This document shows, one piece after another, positions 1 to 9,624 of a stretch of DNA of 36,332 nt. The notes beneath the pieces were generated by a model, which worked only from the letters and a program-made list of their open reading frames with translations, was not told where the DNA came from and did no database searches. The stretch covers positions 1 through 36,332 of the forward strand of contig CAIRAW010000017.1 in assembly GCA_903876735.1 (NCBI GenBank). The letters are read 5' to 3'. Source of the stretch: an uncultured beta proteobacterium. GTDB lineage: Bacteria; Pseudomonadota; Gammaproteobacteria; Burkholderiales; Burkholderiaceae_C. The translations under genes and the position numbers were made by a program. How positions within the stretch are numbered: position 1 is the first letter of the stretch; each line of letters starts with the position of its first letter.

Positions 1-1
1 C

Positions 2-2512
2 ACGGATCTGATGCACGAGCTGCAGGTGCATCAGATCGAATTGGAAATACAGAACGAGGCCTTGCGCGAGGCGCAGCAGGGACTGGAGGAATCGCGTGAC
101 CGCTATGTCGATCTGTACGAGTTCGCCCCGCTGGGCTATCTGACGCTGAACCTGAACGGCCTGATCCTGGATCTCAACCTCAAAGCCGTGACGCTGCTGG
201 GCGTGCAGCGCAAGAAGCTGCTGAAGCGCCGCTTTACCAACCTCGTCATCCCCGAAGACCAGGGTGGCTGGGCCAAGATTCTTCTGCTCTTGACGAAGGG
301 CGACGGCATAGGCAGTGTCGAATTGGGCCTGCAACGCGGCGATGGCAGCGTGTTTCAGGCGCTGCTGGAAGGTGAGAAGAGTCCCGTCGGCAATGGCACC
401 GCGCAGATTCGCATTGCCCTGAGTGACATCAGCGAGAAAAAGAAGGCCGAGACCGCCCTGCGCGAGAGCGAGGAACGCTACCGTACGGCGTTCCAGACCA
501 GCCCCGACGCCATTAATATCAACCGCCTTGCCGACGGTTTGTATCTGGACATCAATCAAGGCTTCACGCGCCTGACCGGATGGACACGCGATGAAGTCTT
601 AGGCAGGACTTCGCGGCAAATCAATATCTGGCGCAACCTGGGTGATCGACAAAGGCTAGTGCTAGCTTTGCAGCTCCAAGGCACCTGTGAAAACCTAGAA
701 GCGGACTTCGTTACCAAGGTCGGAAAAATCGTCAGCGCCCAGATGGCGGCCAGTATTATGACCCTTGGTGGCGTGCCCTGCATCCTGTCAATCACACGCG
801 ACATGACCGAACGTAAGGCCGCACAGGAAGCCCAGCGCATTGCTGCCCGAGCCTTCGAATCCCAGCAAGGCATGTTCATCACCGATGAGAAAAAAGTAAT
901 TCTGCGGGTCAACAAGGTATTTACTGAAATCACCGGCTACACGGCTGAAGAAGCTGTTGGCAAAACACCGAGCCTGCTCAGTTCCGGTCGGCAGAACTCA
1001 GCCTTTTACGTCGCCATGTGGGACAGCATCAGTCGCCTAGGTGCCTGGCAGGGCGAGATCTGGAACCGGCACAAGAACGGCACGGTCTACCCCGAGCACC
1101 TGAACATCAGCAGCGTCAAGGACGATGCCGGGCTTCTGACCCACTATGTTGGCGCCTTCAGCGACCTCTCCATCTACAAGGCGGCAGAGAAACAAATCGA
1201 CGATCTGGCTTATACCGACCTGCTGACTGGTTTATCCAATCGCCGAAAGCTGATCATCCGACTGCAACAAGTAATCACAGCAGTAGAAGACCGGCCGCAC
1301 CCGTGCGCACTGCTGATGCTCGATCTGGACAATTTCAAGAACCTCAACGATGCCATCGGGCATTTGCAGGGCGATGAGGTGCTGCAACGCGCTGCCAAAC
1401 GACTGAGCGCAGCGGCACGAGACGGCGACACCGTGGCGCGCCTGGACAGTGATGAATTTGCCGTGCTTATGGACGCTCTGAGCCCGGACCCACAAAAGGC
1501 ACTCTGGCAGGTGGAGACGCTGGCGCAAAAGCTGCTGGAGGCACTCAACGAGCCCTATCAATTGGACGGCTCTGTGATTTCGTGCACAGCCAGTATTGGC
1601 ATCACCTTCTTCGGCGATCAGTATGAAGATGTGCTTGAGCCTTTAAAGCGGGCCGAGCTGGCCATGTACCAGGCCAAGTCCACCGGGCGCAACACGCTGC
1701 GCTTCTTTGATCCGCAGATGCAAGCCGCGGTCGAAGCCCGGGTGAAATTGGAGACGGCTCTGCAACAGGCAATCCAGGCCCAGCAGTTTGTCCTGTACTA
1801 CCAGGCGCAGGTCTCGGACAGCGAAGGCATCGTCGGCGCTGAAGCCTTGGTGCGCTGGTTTGACCCGAAACGCGGCATGGTCATGCCGTCCGAGTTCATA
1901 CCGCTGGCTGAAGAGAACGGCATGATTCTGCCAATTGGCCGTTGGGTGCTGGAGTCCGCTTGCCAGCAGTTGGTGCTGTGGGCCAGCCAGCCAGCCATGG
2001 CGCACCTGAGCATTGCGGTTAATGTCAGTGCCCGGCAATTTCGTGAGAGCAACTTCGTTGACCAGGTGCTCGCAGCACTGAAGCGCACCGGCGCGAATGC
2101 GCAACTGCTCAAGATGGAGCTGACCGAGTCGGTTTTGATAGAAGACGCTGAGGACGTGATCGTGAAAATGAACGCGCTCAAGGCAATCGGTGTCGGTTTT
2201 GGCATCGACGACTTCGGCACCGGTTACTCGTCGCTGGCCTATCTCAAGCGGCTACCGCTGGAGCGGCTCAAGATTGACCAGGGCTTCGTGCGCAATATCC
2301 TGATGGACCTTGATGATGCGGCTATTTCCAGGGCCGTCATCGCAATGGCCAGCAGCATGGGTTTGGGCGTGATGGCCGAAGGCGTGGAGACCGAGGCGCA
2401 GCGCGACTTTCTGGCCAGTCTGGGTTGCCATACCTACCAGGGCTATCTGTTCAGCCGGCCAGTGCCGGTTGCCGATTTTGAGCTGCTGGTGCAGCGGCAT
2501 GATCGCGCTTGA
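2..2512 (+). CDS. PAS-GGDEF-EAL c-di-GMP signalling protein, 5' end missing
   Basis: Probable cyclic-di-GMP phosphodiesterase. The frame is open from the window edge, and the HELQVHQIELE motif seen at once normally lies inside such proteins, so the ATG at 11 is probably not the start. Counting from that ATG: three PAS-like sensor domains (about 29-140, 154-270, 280-390), GGDEF (about 405-560), EAL (about 580-830). The GGDEF signature reads D-S-D-E-F (479-483): both glycines are replaced, so cyclase activity is doubtful. The EAL domain keeps its catalytic motifs: EALVRW (Glu611), NVSARQF, ELTES, DDFGTGYSSL, KIDQ and AEGVET. Inference: a phosphodiesterase whose GGDEF domain may bind GTP as a regulator. 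There are no transmembrane segments in the visible part, so it is probably cytoplasmic. The signal sensed by the PAS domains is unknown. Confidence 0.9.
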   Translation, partial: TDLMHELQVHQIELEIQNEALREAQQGLEESRDRYVDLYEFAPLGYLTLNLNGLILDLNLKAVTLLGVQRKKLLKRRFTNLVIPEDQGGWAKILLLLTKGDGIGSVELGLQRGDGSVFQALLEGEKSPVGNGTAQIRIALSDISEKKKAETALRESEERYRTAFQTSPDAININRLADGLYLDINQGFTRLTGWTRDEVLGRTSRQINIWRNLGDRQRLVLALQLQGTCENLEADFVTKVGKIVSAQMAASIMTLGGVPCILSITRDMTERKAAQEAQRIAARAFESQQGMFITDEKKVILRVNKVFTEITGYTAEEAVGKTPSLLSSGRQNSAFYVAMWDSISRLGAWQGEIWNRHKNGTVYPEHLNISSVKDDAGLLTHYVGAFSDLSIYKAAEKQIDDLAYTDLLTGLSNRRKLIIRLQQVITAVEDRPHPCALLMLDLDNFKNLNDAIGHLQGDEVLQRAAKRLSAAARDGDTVARLDSDEFAVLMDALSPDPQKALWQVETLAQKLLEALNEPYQLDGSVISCTASIGITFFGDQYEDVLEPLKRAELAMYQAKSTGRNTLRFFDPQMQAAVEARVKLETALQQAIQAQQFVLYYQAQVSDSEGIVGAEALVRWFDPKRGMVMPSEFIPLAEENGMILPIGRWVLESACQQLVLWASQPAMAHLSIAVNVSARQFRESNFVDQVLAALKRTGANAQLLKMELTESVLIEDAEDVIVKMNALKAIGVGFGIDDFGTGYSSLAYLKRLPLERLKIDQGFVRNILMDLDDAAISRAVIAMASSMGLGVMAEGVETEAQRDFLASLGCHTYQGYLFSRPVPVADFELLVQRHDRA

Positions 2513-2886
2513 CGCTGAGTGATGAACCGATACGCAATCTGTCTGACCGCTTAGGCTTCTCCGGCCGCCGCCGCGAACGGCCGGTCCTGACTTTGCTCAC
2601 CGACTCCTTGGGGCACTTTGCGGGTCGCCACGAACTGCTTCTGAACGGTGTTGAATTGGACCATCTGAAAGCCGACTGTCGTGTGCGCCCGGTTAGTGTC
2701 TTCTGCTGACCACTCGATTCCAACGTTGACGAAAAGAGTAAACCTCAAATCCCCCCATACGCCACTCGGCGTATTTCCCAATCCCCCGACCTTCCCTAAA
2801 GTCACTGCATCGTTACGCAAGACCTGTCTGAATAGCAGCAGGGCCGGCGCAGCGAGATGGATTTCTTTAACTTTGGAAGGTCTCAA
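2513..2886. other. Intergenic region upstream of urtA
   Basis: There is no convincing plus-strand gene in these 374 bases. The part nearest urtA holds a perfect inverted repeat (2757-2774) and the urtA ribosome-binding site GGAAGG (2875-2880). On the minus strand about 60 codons between 2551 and 2740 look protein-like, but no start or family could be assigned. No clear -35/-10 pair and no correctly spaced sigma-54 site was found. Confidence 0.6.
2757..2774. promoter_or_regulatory. Inverted repeat upstream of urtA, possible operator
   Basis: ATACGCC-ACTC-GGCGTAT is a perfect 7-bp inverted repeat with a 4-base centre, 113 bp before the urtA start. It could be an operator, or a small hairpin in the leader. 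No T-run follows, so it is not an intrinsic terminator. The binding protein is unknown. Confidence 0.4.
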
Positions 2887-4149
2887 ATGCAACGTCGATT
2901 TACTCTGAAGGCGCTTACCGCCGCCGTCGCCCTGGCTGGCCTTACCAGCTTGCCAGCTTTCGCCGCCGACACCATCAAGGTCGGTATCCTGCACAGCCTC
3001 TCGGGCACCATGGCCATTTCGGAAACCGTGTTGAAAGACACCGTGCTGATGGCCATCGACGAGATCAACGCCAAGGGTGGCCTGCTCGGCAAGAAGTTGG
3101 AGCCCGTGGTCGTTGACCCAGCTTCGAACTGGCCGCTGTTTGCTGAGAAGACCAAGCAGCTGCTTGGTCAGGACAAAGTTGATGTGATCTTTGGCTGCTG
3201 GACTTCGGTTTCGCGCAAGTCGGTTCTGCCGGTGGTTGAAGAAATGAACGGCCTGCTGTTCTACCCGGTGCAGTACGAGGGTGAAGAGCTCTCCAAGAAC
3301 GTGTTTTACACCGGCGCTGCGCCCAATCAGCAAGCGATTCCCGCTGTGGATTACCTGATGAGCAAGGAAGGCGGCGGCGCCAAGCGCTGGGTGCTGCTCG
3401 GCACCGACTACGTTTACCCGCGTACCACCAACAAGATTCTGCGCGCCTACCTGAAATCCAAGGGCGTGAAAGACACCGACATCGACGAGAAGTACACCCC
3501 GTTCGGTCACTCGGACTATCAAACCATTGTTGCCGACATCAAGAAGTTCTCGGCTGGTGGCAAGACGGCTGTCGTCTCCACCATCAATGGTGACTCCAAC
3601 GTGCCGTTCTACAAAGAACTTGGCAATGCCGGTCTGAAGGCCAAGGACGTGCCCGTGGTTGCCTTCTCGGTTGGTGAAGAAGAGCTGCGCGGCGTCGACA
3701 CGAAACCGCTGGTGGGCCACCTGGCCGCCTGGAACTACTTCCAGTCAATCAAGAACCCGACCAACGACGAGTTCATCAAGAAGTGGTCGGCATACGCCAA
3801 GGCCAAGGGCATCGCCGGTCACAAGGACAAGGCTCTGACCAATGACCCGATGGAAGCCACCTATATCGGCATCAACATGTGGAAGCAGGCGGTCGAGAAG
3901 GCCAAGTCCACTGATGTTGACAAGGTGATCGCCGCCATGGCGGGTCAGACCTTCAAGGCGCCAAGTGGCATCGTCTCCAAAATGGACGAGAAGAACCACC
4001 ATCTGCACAAGAGCGTGTTCATCGGCGAAATCAAGGCCGATGGCCAGTTCAACGTGGTCTGGAAGACTCCGGGCCCGGTGAAAGCCAAGCCCTGGAGCCC
4101 GTACATCGAAGGCAATGCCTCCAAGCCTGACGAGCCGGCGAAGAAGTAA
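2887..4149 (+). CDS. urtA: Urea ABC transporter substrate-binding protein UrtA
   Basis: Periplasmic binding protein that captures urea for the UrtBCDE importer. It has 420 residues, typical for UrtA. The start is set by GGAAGG at 2875-2880, six bases before the ATG, and by the signal peptide that follows (basic MQRRF, hydrophobic core, cleavage near AFA-AD at about 24). The mature protein begins DTIKVGILHSLSGTMA, the family hallmark, and continues with WTSVSRKSVLPVVEE and QYEGEE as in UrtA. An upstream in-frame ATG at 2857 would put extra residues ahead of the signal peptide and is rejected. It is the first gene of the urt cluster, separated from urtB by a 203-bp gap holding a palindromic element. 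Expression is probably controlled by nitrogen status, as in other urt operons, though no NtrC or sigma-54 site was found here. Confidence 0.96.
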   Translation: MQRRFTLKALTAAVALAGLTSLPAFAADTIKVGILHSLSGTMAISETVLKDTVLMAIDEINAKGGLLGKKLEPVVVDPASNWPLFAEKTKQLLGQDKVDVIFGCWTSVSRKSVLPVVEEMNGLLFYPVQYEGEELSKNVFYTGAAPNQQAIPAVDYLMSKEGGGAKRWVLLGTDYVYPRTTNKILRAYLKSKGVKDTDIDEKYTPFGHSDYQTIVADIKKFSAGGKTAVVSTINGDSNVPFYKELGNAGLKAKDVPVVAFSVGEEELRGVDTKPLVGHLAAWNYFQSIKNPTNDEFIKKWSAYAKAKGIAGHKDKALTNDPMEATYIGINMWKQAVEKAKSTDVDKVIAAMAGQTFKAPSGIVSKMDEKNHHLHKSVFIGEIKADGQFNVVWKTPGPVKAKPWSPYIEGNASKPDEPAKK

Positions 4150-4175
4150 GTTGGTTTGAGAGATGAATCGGAGCT

Positions 4176-4258
4176 GAATTGGGGTCGAATCCCAATTCGG
4201 GGCAGAGCCTTTGAGGGTGCGTCAAACGCATCACCGAATTGGGCTCTGACCCCTATTC
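4176..4258. repeat. 83-bp palindromic element, copy 1 (urtA-urtB gap)
   Basis: Same element as at 34939-35021, also 83 bp. It starts with a hairpin, GAATTGGG at 4176-4183 pairing with CCCAATTC at 4191-4198. It goes on with GGGGCAGAGCC, a variable centre (about 4210-4231), and ends in CACCGAATTGGGCTCTGACCCC. The outer ends GAATTGGGGTC and GACCCCTATTC are inverted repeats with one mismatch. The segments 4259-4300 hold a further partial GGACCCCGATTC motif and a small CGCCG/CGGCG stem. It resembles REP-type elements of the kind moved by REP-associated tyrosine transposases. That link is inferred: no such transposase is in the window. Confidence 0.85.
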
Positions 4259-4352
4259 AGCGGACCCCGATTCGCCGCAATTCGGCGGCTTGCGACAAAC
4301 AGGAATTGCAGAGTGGACATCCTCCATCGTGCCCACCCTACAGGTTCTATTT

Positions 4353-5921
4353 ATGTTGATTCGATTGTTTTTCTTGTCTCTAGCGCTGCTGCTGGCCAGC
4401 CACGCGCAGGCGTTGACGGCTGACGAGGCCAAGGCCATCGCCGTTGGTGAATCCGACGCCCGCGTGGCAGCACTGGCCAAGGCACTGAGCACAGCTGATA
4501 CCAAGACGGCCGCCTTCTTTCAGGCGCTGTCAGACGACGCGGTCAAGGTGGCGGGCGACAAGGTCTTTATCGTGCGCGACGGCAAGGGTTCGGACCCGAT
4601 CAGTGGCGCCGACGCCACTGTGCCGGATGGCGCCGAAGATGTGATGAACAACAATCGCATGCGCGGCGAACTCGATTCGGCCATGGCTGCGCTCAAGCTC
4701 TTTTCCAGCGACGAGGCCACGCGAGTTGCCGCCATCAAGCAGTTGCAAAGTGACGCCGACGAAAGCAAACTGCCGCTGATCGAGAAGGCCTATGCGGCCG
4801 AGACCAACGCGCAGCTCAAGGAGCAGATTGCCCTGGTGCGGGCTGGTGCCTTGCTGAGCAGTGCCGACAAGGGCAAGCGGCTCGAGGCAGCCAAGCTTTT
4901 GCGCAGCAGCAAGCAGGCCAATACCAAGACCATGCTGCTGGCGCGGATCAAGGTCGAGAGCGAGTCCGACGTGAAATCGGCGCTGGAGCTGAGCCTGCGC
5001 GAGGTTGAAACCGCACTGGCCTGGGGTGATCGGCTCGGCGCCATCTTCAGCGGCATCAGCCTGGGCAGCATCCTGTTGCTGGTGGCGCTCGGTCTGGCCA
5101 TCACCTACGGGTTGATGGGCGTCATCAACATGGCGCATGGCGAGTTGATGATGATCGGCGCCTACGCCACGTATGTGGTGCAGGTGTTGTTCCAGAAATA
5201 CCTGCCGGGCGCGTTTGACTGGTACCTGCTGGCCTCGGTGCCCGTGGCGTTTCTGGCGTCAGCCCTGATGGGTGCCGCGCTGGAGCGCAGTGTGATCCGC
5301 TTCCTCTATGGCCGCCCGCTGGAAACGTTGCTCGCCACCTGGGGCATAAGCCTGATGTTGATGCAACTGGTGCGCACGCTGTTTGGCGCGCAGAACGTGG
5401 GCGTGGAAAACCCGTCGTGGATGAGCGGTGGCGTGCAGGTGCTGGGCAATCTTTCGCTGCCCTTTAACCGCATCGTGATCATCGGCTTTGCCGTCTTTGT
5501 GCTGGCCGCAGTGGCCTGGTTGATTGCGCGCACCCGTCTGGGTCTGTTTGTGCGCGGCGTGACGCAGAACCGGCCGATTGCTTCCTGCATGGGTGTGAAT
5601 ACGGCGCGCATCGACACCTACGCTTTTGCCCTGGGTTCAGGCATTGCAGGCTTGGCCGGTTGTGCGCTGAGCCAGGTCGGCAATGTTGGCCCGGATCTGG
5701 GCCAGGGCTACATCGTCGATTCCTTCATGGTGGTGGTGCTGGGTGGCGTCGGGCAGCTCGCCGGCACCGTCTATGCCGCGCTCGGTCTGGGTGTTTTAAA
5801 TAAGTTCCTTGAAGGTTGGGCCGGCGCTGTTCTGGCCAAGATCGCCGTGCTGGTCTTCATCATCATCTTCATTCAGAAGCGCCCTCAAGGCATCTTCGCG
5901 ATGAAGGGAAGGGAAGTATGA
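4353..5921 (+). CDS. urtB: Urea ABC transporter permease UrtB
   Basis: Inner-membrane permease of the urea importer, partner of UrtC. It has 522 residues, long as usual for UrtB. The ATG at 4353 gives a signal peptide (MLIRLFFLSLALLLASHAQA) followed by a periplasmic helical extension of about 200 residues, then the LivH-type permease core from about residue 230, with NMAHGELMMIGAYATY as family signature and about eight hydrophobic segments. A longer in-frame reading from 4239 would start inside the palindromic element and is rejected because it buries the signal peptide. The stop codon overlaps the urtC start (ATGA), indicating translational coupling. The 203-bp gap after urtA is unusual compared with the tight spacing of the rest of the operon. 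Confidence 0.95.
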   Translation: MLIRLFFLSLALLLASHAQALTADEAKAIAVGESDARVAALAKALSTADTKTAAFFQALSDDAVKVAGDKVFIVRDGKGSDPISGADATVPDGAEDVMNNNRMRGELDSAMAALKLFSSDEATRVAAIKQLQSDADESKLPLIEKAYAAETNAQLKEQIALVRAGALLSSADKGKRLEAAKLLRSSKQANTKTMLLARIKVESESDVKSALELSLREVETALAWGDRLGAIFSGISLGSILLLVALGLAITYGLMGVINMAHGELMMIGAYATYVVQVLFQKYLPGAFDWYLLASVPVAFLASALMGAALERSVIRFLYGRPLETLLATWGISLMLMQLVRTLFGAQNVGVENPSWMSGGVQVLGNLSLPFNRIVIIGFAVFVLAAVAWLIARTRLGLFVRGVTQNRPIASCMGVNTARIDTYAFALGSGIAGLAGCALSQVGNVGPDLGQGYIVDSFMVVVLGGVGQLAGTVYAALGLGVLNKFLEGWAGAVLAKIAVLVFIIIFIQKRPQGIFAMKGREV

Positions 5922-7034
5922 ATTCAAGCGCTGTCATTTCAAACGTTCAATTACCGGGTAAGTCAGCTCTGCTAACGCGCAGCGGTTGGAGCGCCTTCAT
6001 CGTTGTGGTGCTGGTGTTGTGCGTTGTGGCGCCGAGCCTGAACCTGTTGCTGCCCAAGACGAGCCTGTTTTACCTGAGCGACTACGCCGTGGCGTTGATT
6101 GGCAAGATCATGTGCTACGCCATCTGCGCGCTGGCGATGGACCTGATCTGGGGTTACACCGGCATCCTGAGTCTGGGCCACGGTGTGTTCTTTGCGCTGG
6201 GCGGCTACGCCATGGGCATGTACCTGATGCGCCAGATCGGGCTCGAAGGCAACTACAAGAGCAATCTGCCCGACTTCATGGTCTTCTTGGACTGGAAGAC
6301 GCTGCCCTGGCACTGGAGTTTCAGCGACAGTTTTGGCGCCACGCTGTTTCTGATCGTGGCGGCGCCAGGCGTGGTGGCCTTTGTCTTTGGCTACTTTGCG
6401 TTTCGCTCGCGCATCAAGGGCGTTTACTTCTCCATCATCACGCAGGCCATGACCTTCGCCGCGATGCTGCTGTTCTTTCGCAACGAGACCGGCTTTGGCG
6501 GCAACAACGGTTTTACCGATTTCAAGCGCATTCTCAACATTCCGATCGCCACGCCGAGCATGCGCATGAGCCTGTTCGTTCTGACCAGTCTGACGCTGCT
6601 GGGGTTCTTCTTGCTGGCGCGCTGGCTGATCCGAAGCAAGTTCGGCCGCGTGCTGCAGGCCGTGCGCGACGCCGAGACGCGTGTCATGTTCAGCGGCTAC
6701 AACCCGCTGGGCTACAAGCTCACGATCTGGACGCTGTCAGCCATGATGTGCGGTGTAGCCGGTGCGCTCTATGTGCCGCAGGTTGGCATCATCAATCCGA
6801 GCGAGATGAGCCCGGCCAATTCAATCGAGATCGCGATCTGGGCCGCTGTTGGTGGCCGTGCCACACTGATCGGCCCGATCATCGGCGCTTTCGTTGTCAA
6901 TGGCGCCAAGAGCTGGCTCACCGTGGCTTACCCCGAGTTCTGGCTTTACTTTCTGGGCGCGCTCTTCATTGGCGTGACGCTGTTCTTGCCGGATGGCATC
7001 GTCGGTCTCGTCAAGAAACTGCGGAGGAATGGCC

Positions 7035-7045
<11 letters not shown>
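5918..7045 (+). CDS. urtC: Urea ABC transporter permease UrtC
   Basis: Second inner-membrane permease of the urea importer, LivM type, 375 residues. The ATG overlaps the urtB stop by ATGA; a longer reading from 5816 lies inside urtB and is rejected. After a short N-terminal tail come about ten hydrophobic segments. The motifs DLIWGYTGILSLGHGVFFALGG and GGNNGFTDF are characteristic of UrtC/LivM proteins, and the C-terminal half carries the GGRATLIGPIIGAF segment. It overlaps urtD by 11 bases. It would pair with UrtB and couple to the ATPases UrtD and UrtE. Confidence 0.95.
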
Positions 7046-7906
<861 letters not shown>

Positions 7907-7910
<4 letters not shown>

Positions 7911-8605
7911 GCATGTTGAACGTCAAGAACATCAACCAGTATTACGGCGGCTCGCACATCCTGCGTGACGTCAGTCTGAATGCCAGGCCAGGCAAAGTGA
8001 CGGTGATCCTCGGGCGCAACGGTGTCGGCAAAACCACGCTGCTCAAGAGCCTGATGGGCCTGGTGCCGATCCGCAGCGGCAGCATTGAGCTCGACGGCAA
8101 GGCGATCCAGAACGCAACGCCCTATGAGCGTGCGCGCGCCGGCATCGGCTTTGTGCCGCAGGGCCGCGAAATTTTTGCCCGCCTTACGGTGGAAGAAAAC
8201 CTGCGCATGGGCTTGGCCTACAAAAGCGCGAACACGCCGATTCCGGTCGAGTTGTTCGATTTGTTTCCGGTTCTCAAGCAGATGCTGGGGCGGCGCGGGG
8301 GCGACCTGTCCGGTGGACAGCAGCAGCAACTCGCGATTGCCCGCGCGCTGGCGGCGGGCCCGCGGCTGCTGGTGCTTGACGAACCGACTGAAGGCATACA
8401 GCCCAGCATCATCAAGGACATCGGCCGTGTCATCCGCATGCTGGCTGACCGTGGCGACATGGCGATTGTGCTGGTTGAGCAGTACTACGACTTCGCGCGT
8501 GACCTGGCGGACGACTACGTGGTGATGGAACGTGGCGCCGTGCTGGCCCGTGGTCTGGGCCCGAACATGGAAATCGACGGCGTGCGCGAACTGGTCGCGA
8601 TCTGA
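7907..8605 (+). CDS. urtE: Urea ABC transporter ATP-binding protein UrtE
   Basis: Second ATPase of the urea importer, LivF type, 232 residues, last gene of urtABCDE. The chosen ATG overlaps the urtD stop; the alternative ATG two codons later would change little. Motifs: MLNVKNINQYYGGSHILR at the N-terminus, Walker A GRNGVGKTT, the GIGFVPQGREIFARLTVEEN stretch typical of LivF/UrtE, signature LSGGQQQQLAIARAL, Walker B LLVLDEPTEGIQPSI and switch His replaced by Gln (VLVEQYY), which is normal in this subfamily. The gene ends 22 bases before a double-hairpin element and faces ureD. Confidence 0.95.
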
Positions 8606-8626
8606 TGTGACGGGGTTACGTGGAGC

Positions 8627-8713
8627 CTGGATTGCGGATCATGTCCGCAATGACAACAGGGGAGTGCAGTGACAACTCATCCTTGTCATCCCGGGCCCGA
8701 CCCGGGATCCATG
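8627..8713. repeat. Double-hairpin REP-like repeat between convergent urtE and ureD
   Basis: There are two perfect 8-bp hairpins, each with a 5-base loop. The first is ATTGCGGA (8631-8638) with TCCGCAAT (8644-8651); the second is ATCCCGGG (8688-8695) with CCCGGGAT (8701-8708). The flanks of the two units mirror one another (TGGAT...ATGACAA against TTGTCAT...ATCCATG), so the whole is a larger inverted repeat with a 36-base centre. It fills almost the whole space between the urtE stop (8605) and the ureD stop (8721) and could act as a two-way transcription stop, although neither hairpin is followed by a T-run. Units with GTCATCCCGGG...CCCGGGATCC are widespread dispersed repeats in proteobacteria. 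Confidence 0.75.
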
Positions 8714-8720
8714 TATTTCC

Positions 8721-9551
8721 CTACGTCGACCAGATGCGCGGGTTGTTGGCGCTCAAGTGCCAGAAGTGCGGTCGCCAGACGGCGCGGATCTGGCGCAGCA
8801 ACTCCATCGCGGGCTCCACAATCGGCGCCAGCACCCGGACCACGATCACTTGCGGGCAGGGGCTGGTAACACCGGCCAGATGGCGCAGCGGGTGCGCCTC
8901 GATCACATCCCGCGCTGCATCGAGTGCGCCCTGACGCCGGTCTCTGGCGAGCGCGCTGCCGCCAACAAAAAAGAGCGAGGCCATGCAGCGCTGGCCGGCC
9001 AGACCGAGCGGGCCGTTCATCAGCCGATCATCCTCGGCGCGGATCAGGCCATGCTCAAGCCAGACACCGGGGAGTTCGATGTGCTGCAGAAAGCTGCCGC
9101 GCTCGAACGGCTGCTTCGCATTCGGCAGCCCGAAGGCCGTTACATCCCATCCGATGCACTCGGCCTCGGGTCCCAGCTTGAGCGTCAGGCGGTTTTCGGC
9201 TTGGCAGTCGCTATAGGCGATCGCCTCCAGCGGCAACCATTCAAGCCGCGCCTTATCAGTCAGGGTGATCTCGGTGCGCTGCACCGCCAGTTCGCCACTG
9301 GAGCGGTAAAAACGCGTGGCCCCGGGTGTCGTGATCAGGCCGTGCGCGCGCGTGCCTGCCGTCACGCGCAGGTCGAGTGTGTCGCCACCAACCAGTCCGC
9401 CGGGCGGATGCACCAACACGTTGTGGCAAACGCTGTCGCCTTCGGGGTACAGGCTTTGCAGAATGCGCAAGGGCCCGTCGTGTTGATGCCGCGCCACCGT
9501 GCGCTGGGCTTCCAGTCGGTAATCAAGTTGCAGTTGGGCGTGCCAGGTCAT
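8721..9551 (-). CDS. ureD: Urease accessory protein UreD
   Basis: UreD (UreH) is the scaffold that binds apo-urease and recruits UreF and UreG for nickel insertion. It has 276 residues, normal for the family. Recognised by WHAQLQLDYRLEAQRTVARHQHDGPLRILQ near the N-terminus, VLVHPPGGLVGGDTL, and TTPGATRFYRS, all conserved in UreD. The C-terminal end (PRIWST) is intact. Usually ureD follows urtE on the same strand and opens the ureDABCEFG operon; here it is on the opposite strand, ends facing urtE, and no other urease gene is in the window. Upstream on the same strand is the unrelated RTX-type gene. This suggests local rearrangement; the urease structural genes must be elsewhere if urease is functional. 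Confidence 0.93.
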   Translation of the reverse strand: MTWHAQLQLDYRLEAQRTVARHQHDGPLRILQSLYPEGDSVCHNVLVHPPGGLVGGDTLDLRVTAGTRAHGLITTPGATRFYRSSGELAVQRTEITLTDKARLEWLPLEAIAYSDCQAENRLTLKLGPEAECIGWDVTAFGLPNAKQPFERGSFLQHIELPGVWLEHGLIRAEDDRLMNGPLGLAGQRCMASLFFVGGSALARDRRQGALDAARDVIEAHPLRHLAGVTSPCPQVIVVRVLAPIVEPAMELLRQIRAVWRPHFWHLSANNPRIWST

Positions 9552-9624
9552 GGGTTGAGGTGGCGCAGCTACTTGGCCCGCGTGTTGTCAAATGGTGAAA
9601 TCAGTTTCAGGAATCCGTGCTCGC

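Noticed and set aside
2608..2621. GG...GC pattern (TTGGGGCACTTTGC) upstream of urtA as a sigma-54 promoter
   Set aside because: The spacing between GG and GC is 8 bases instead of 10, and it lies far from the gene.
4239..4352. Upstream extension of urtB from the ATG at 4239
   Set aside because: It would begin inside the palindromic element and place 38 residues ahead of a good signal peptide.
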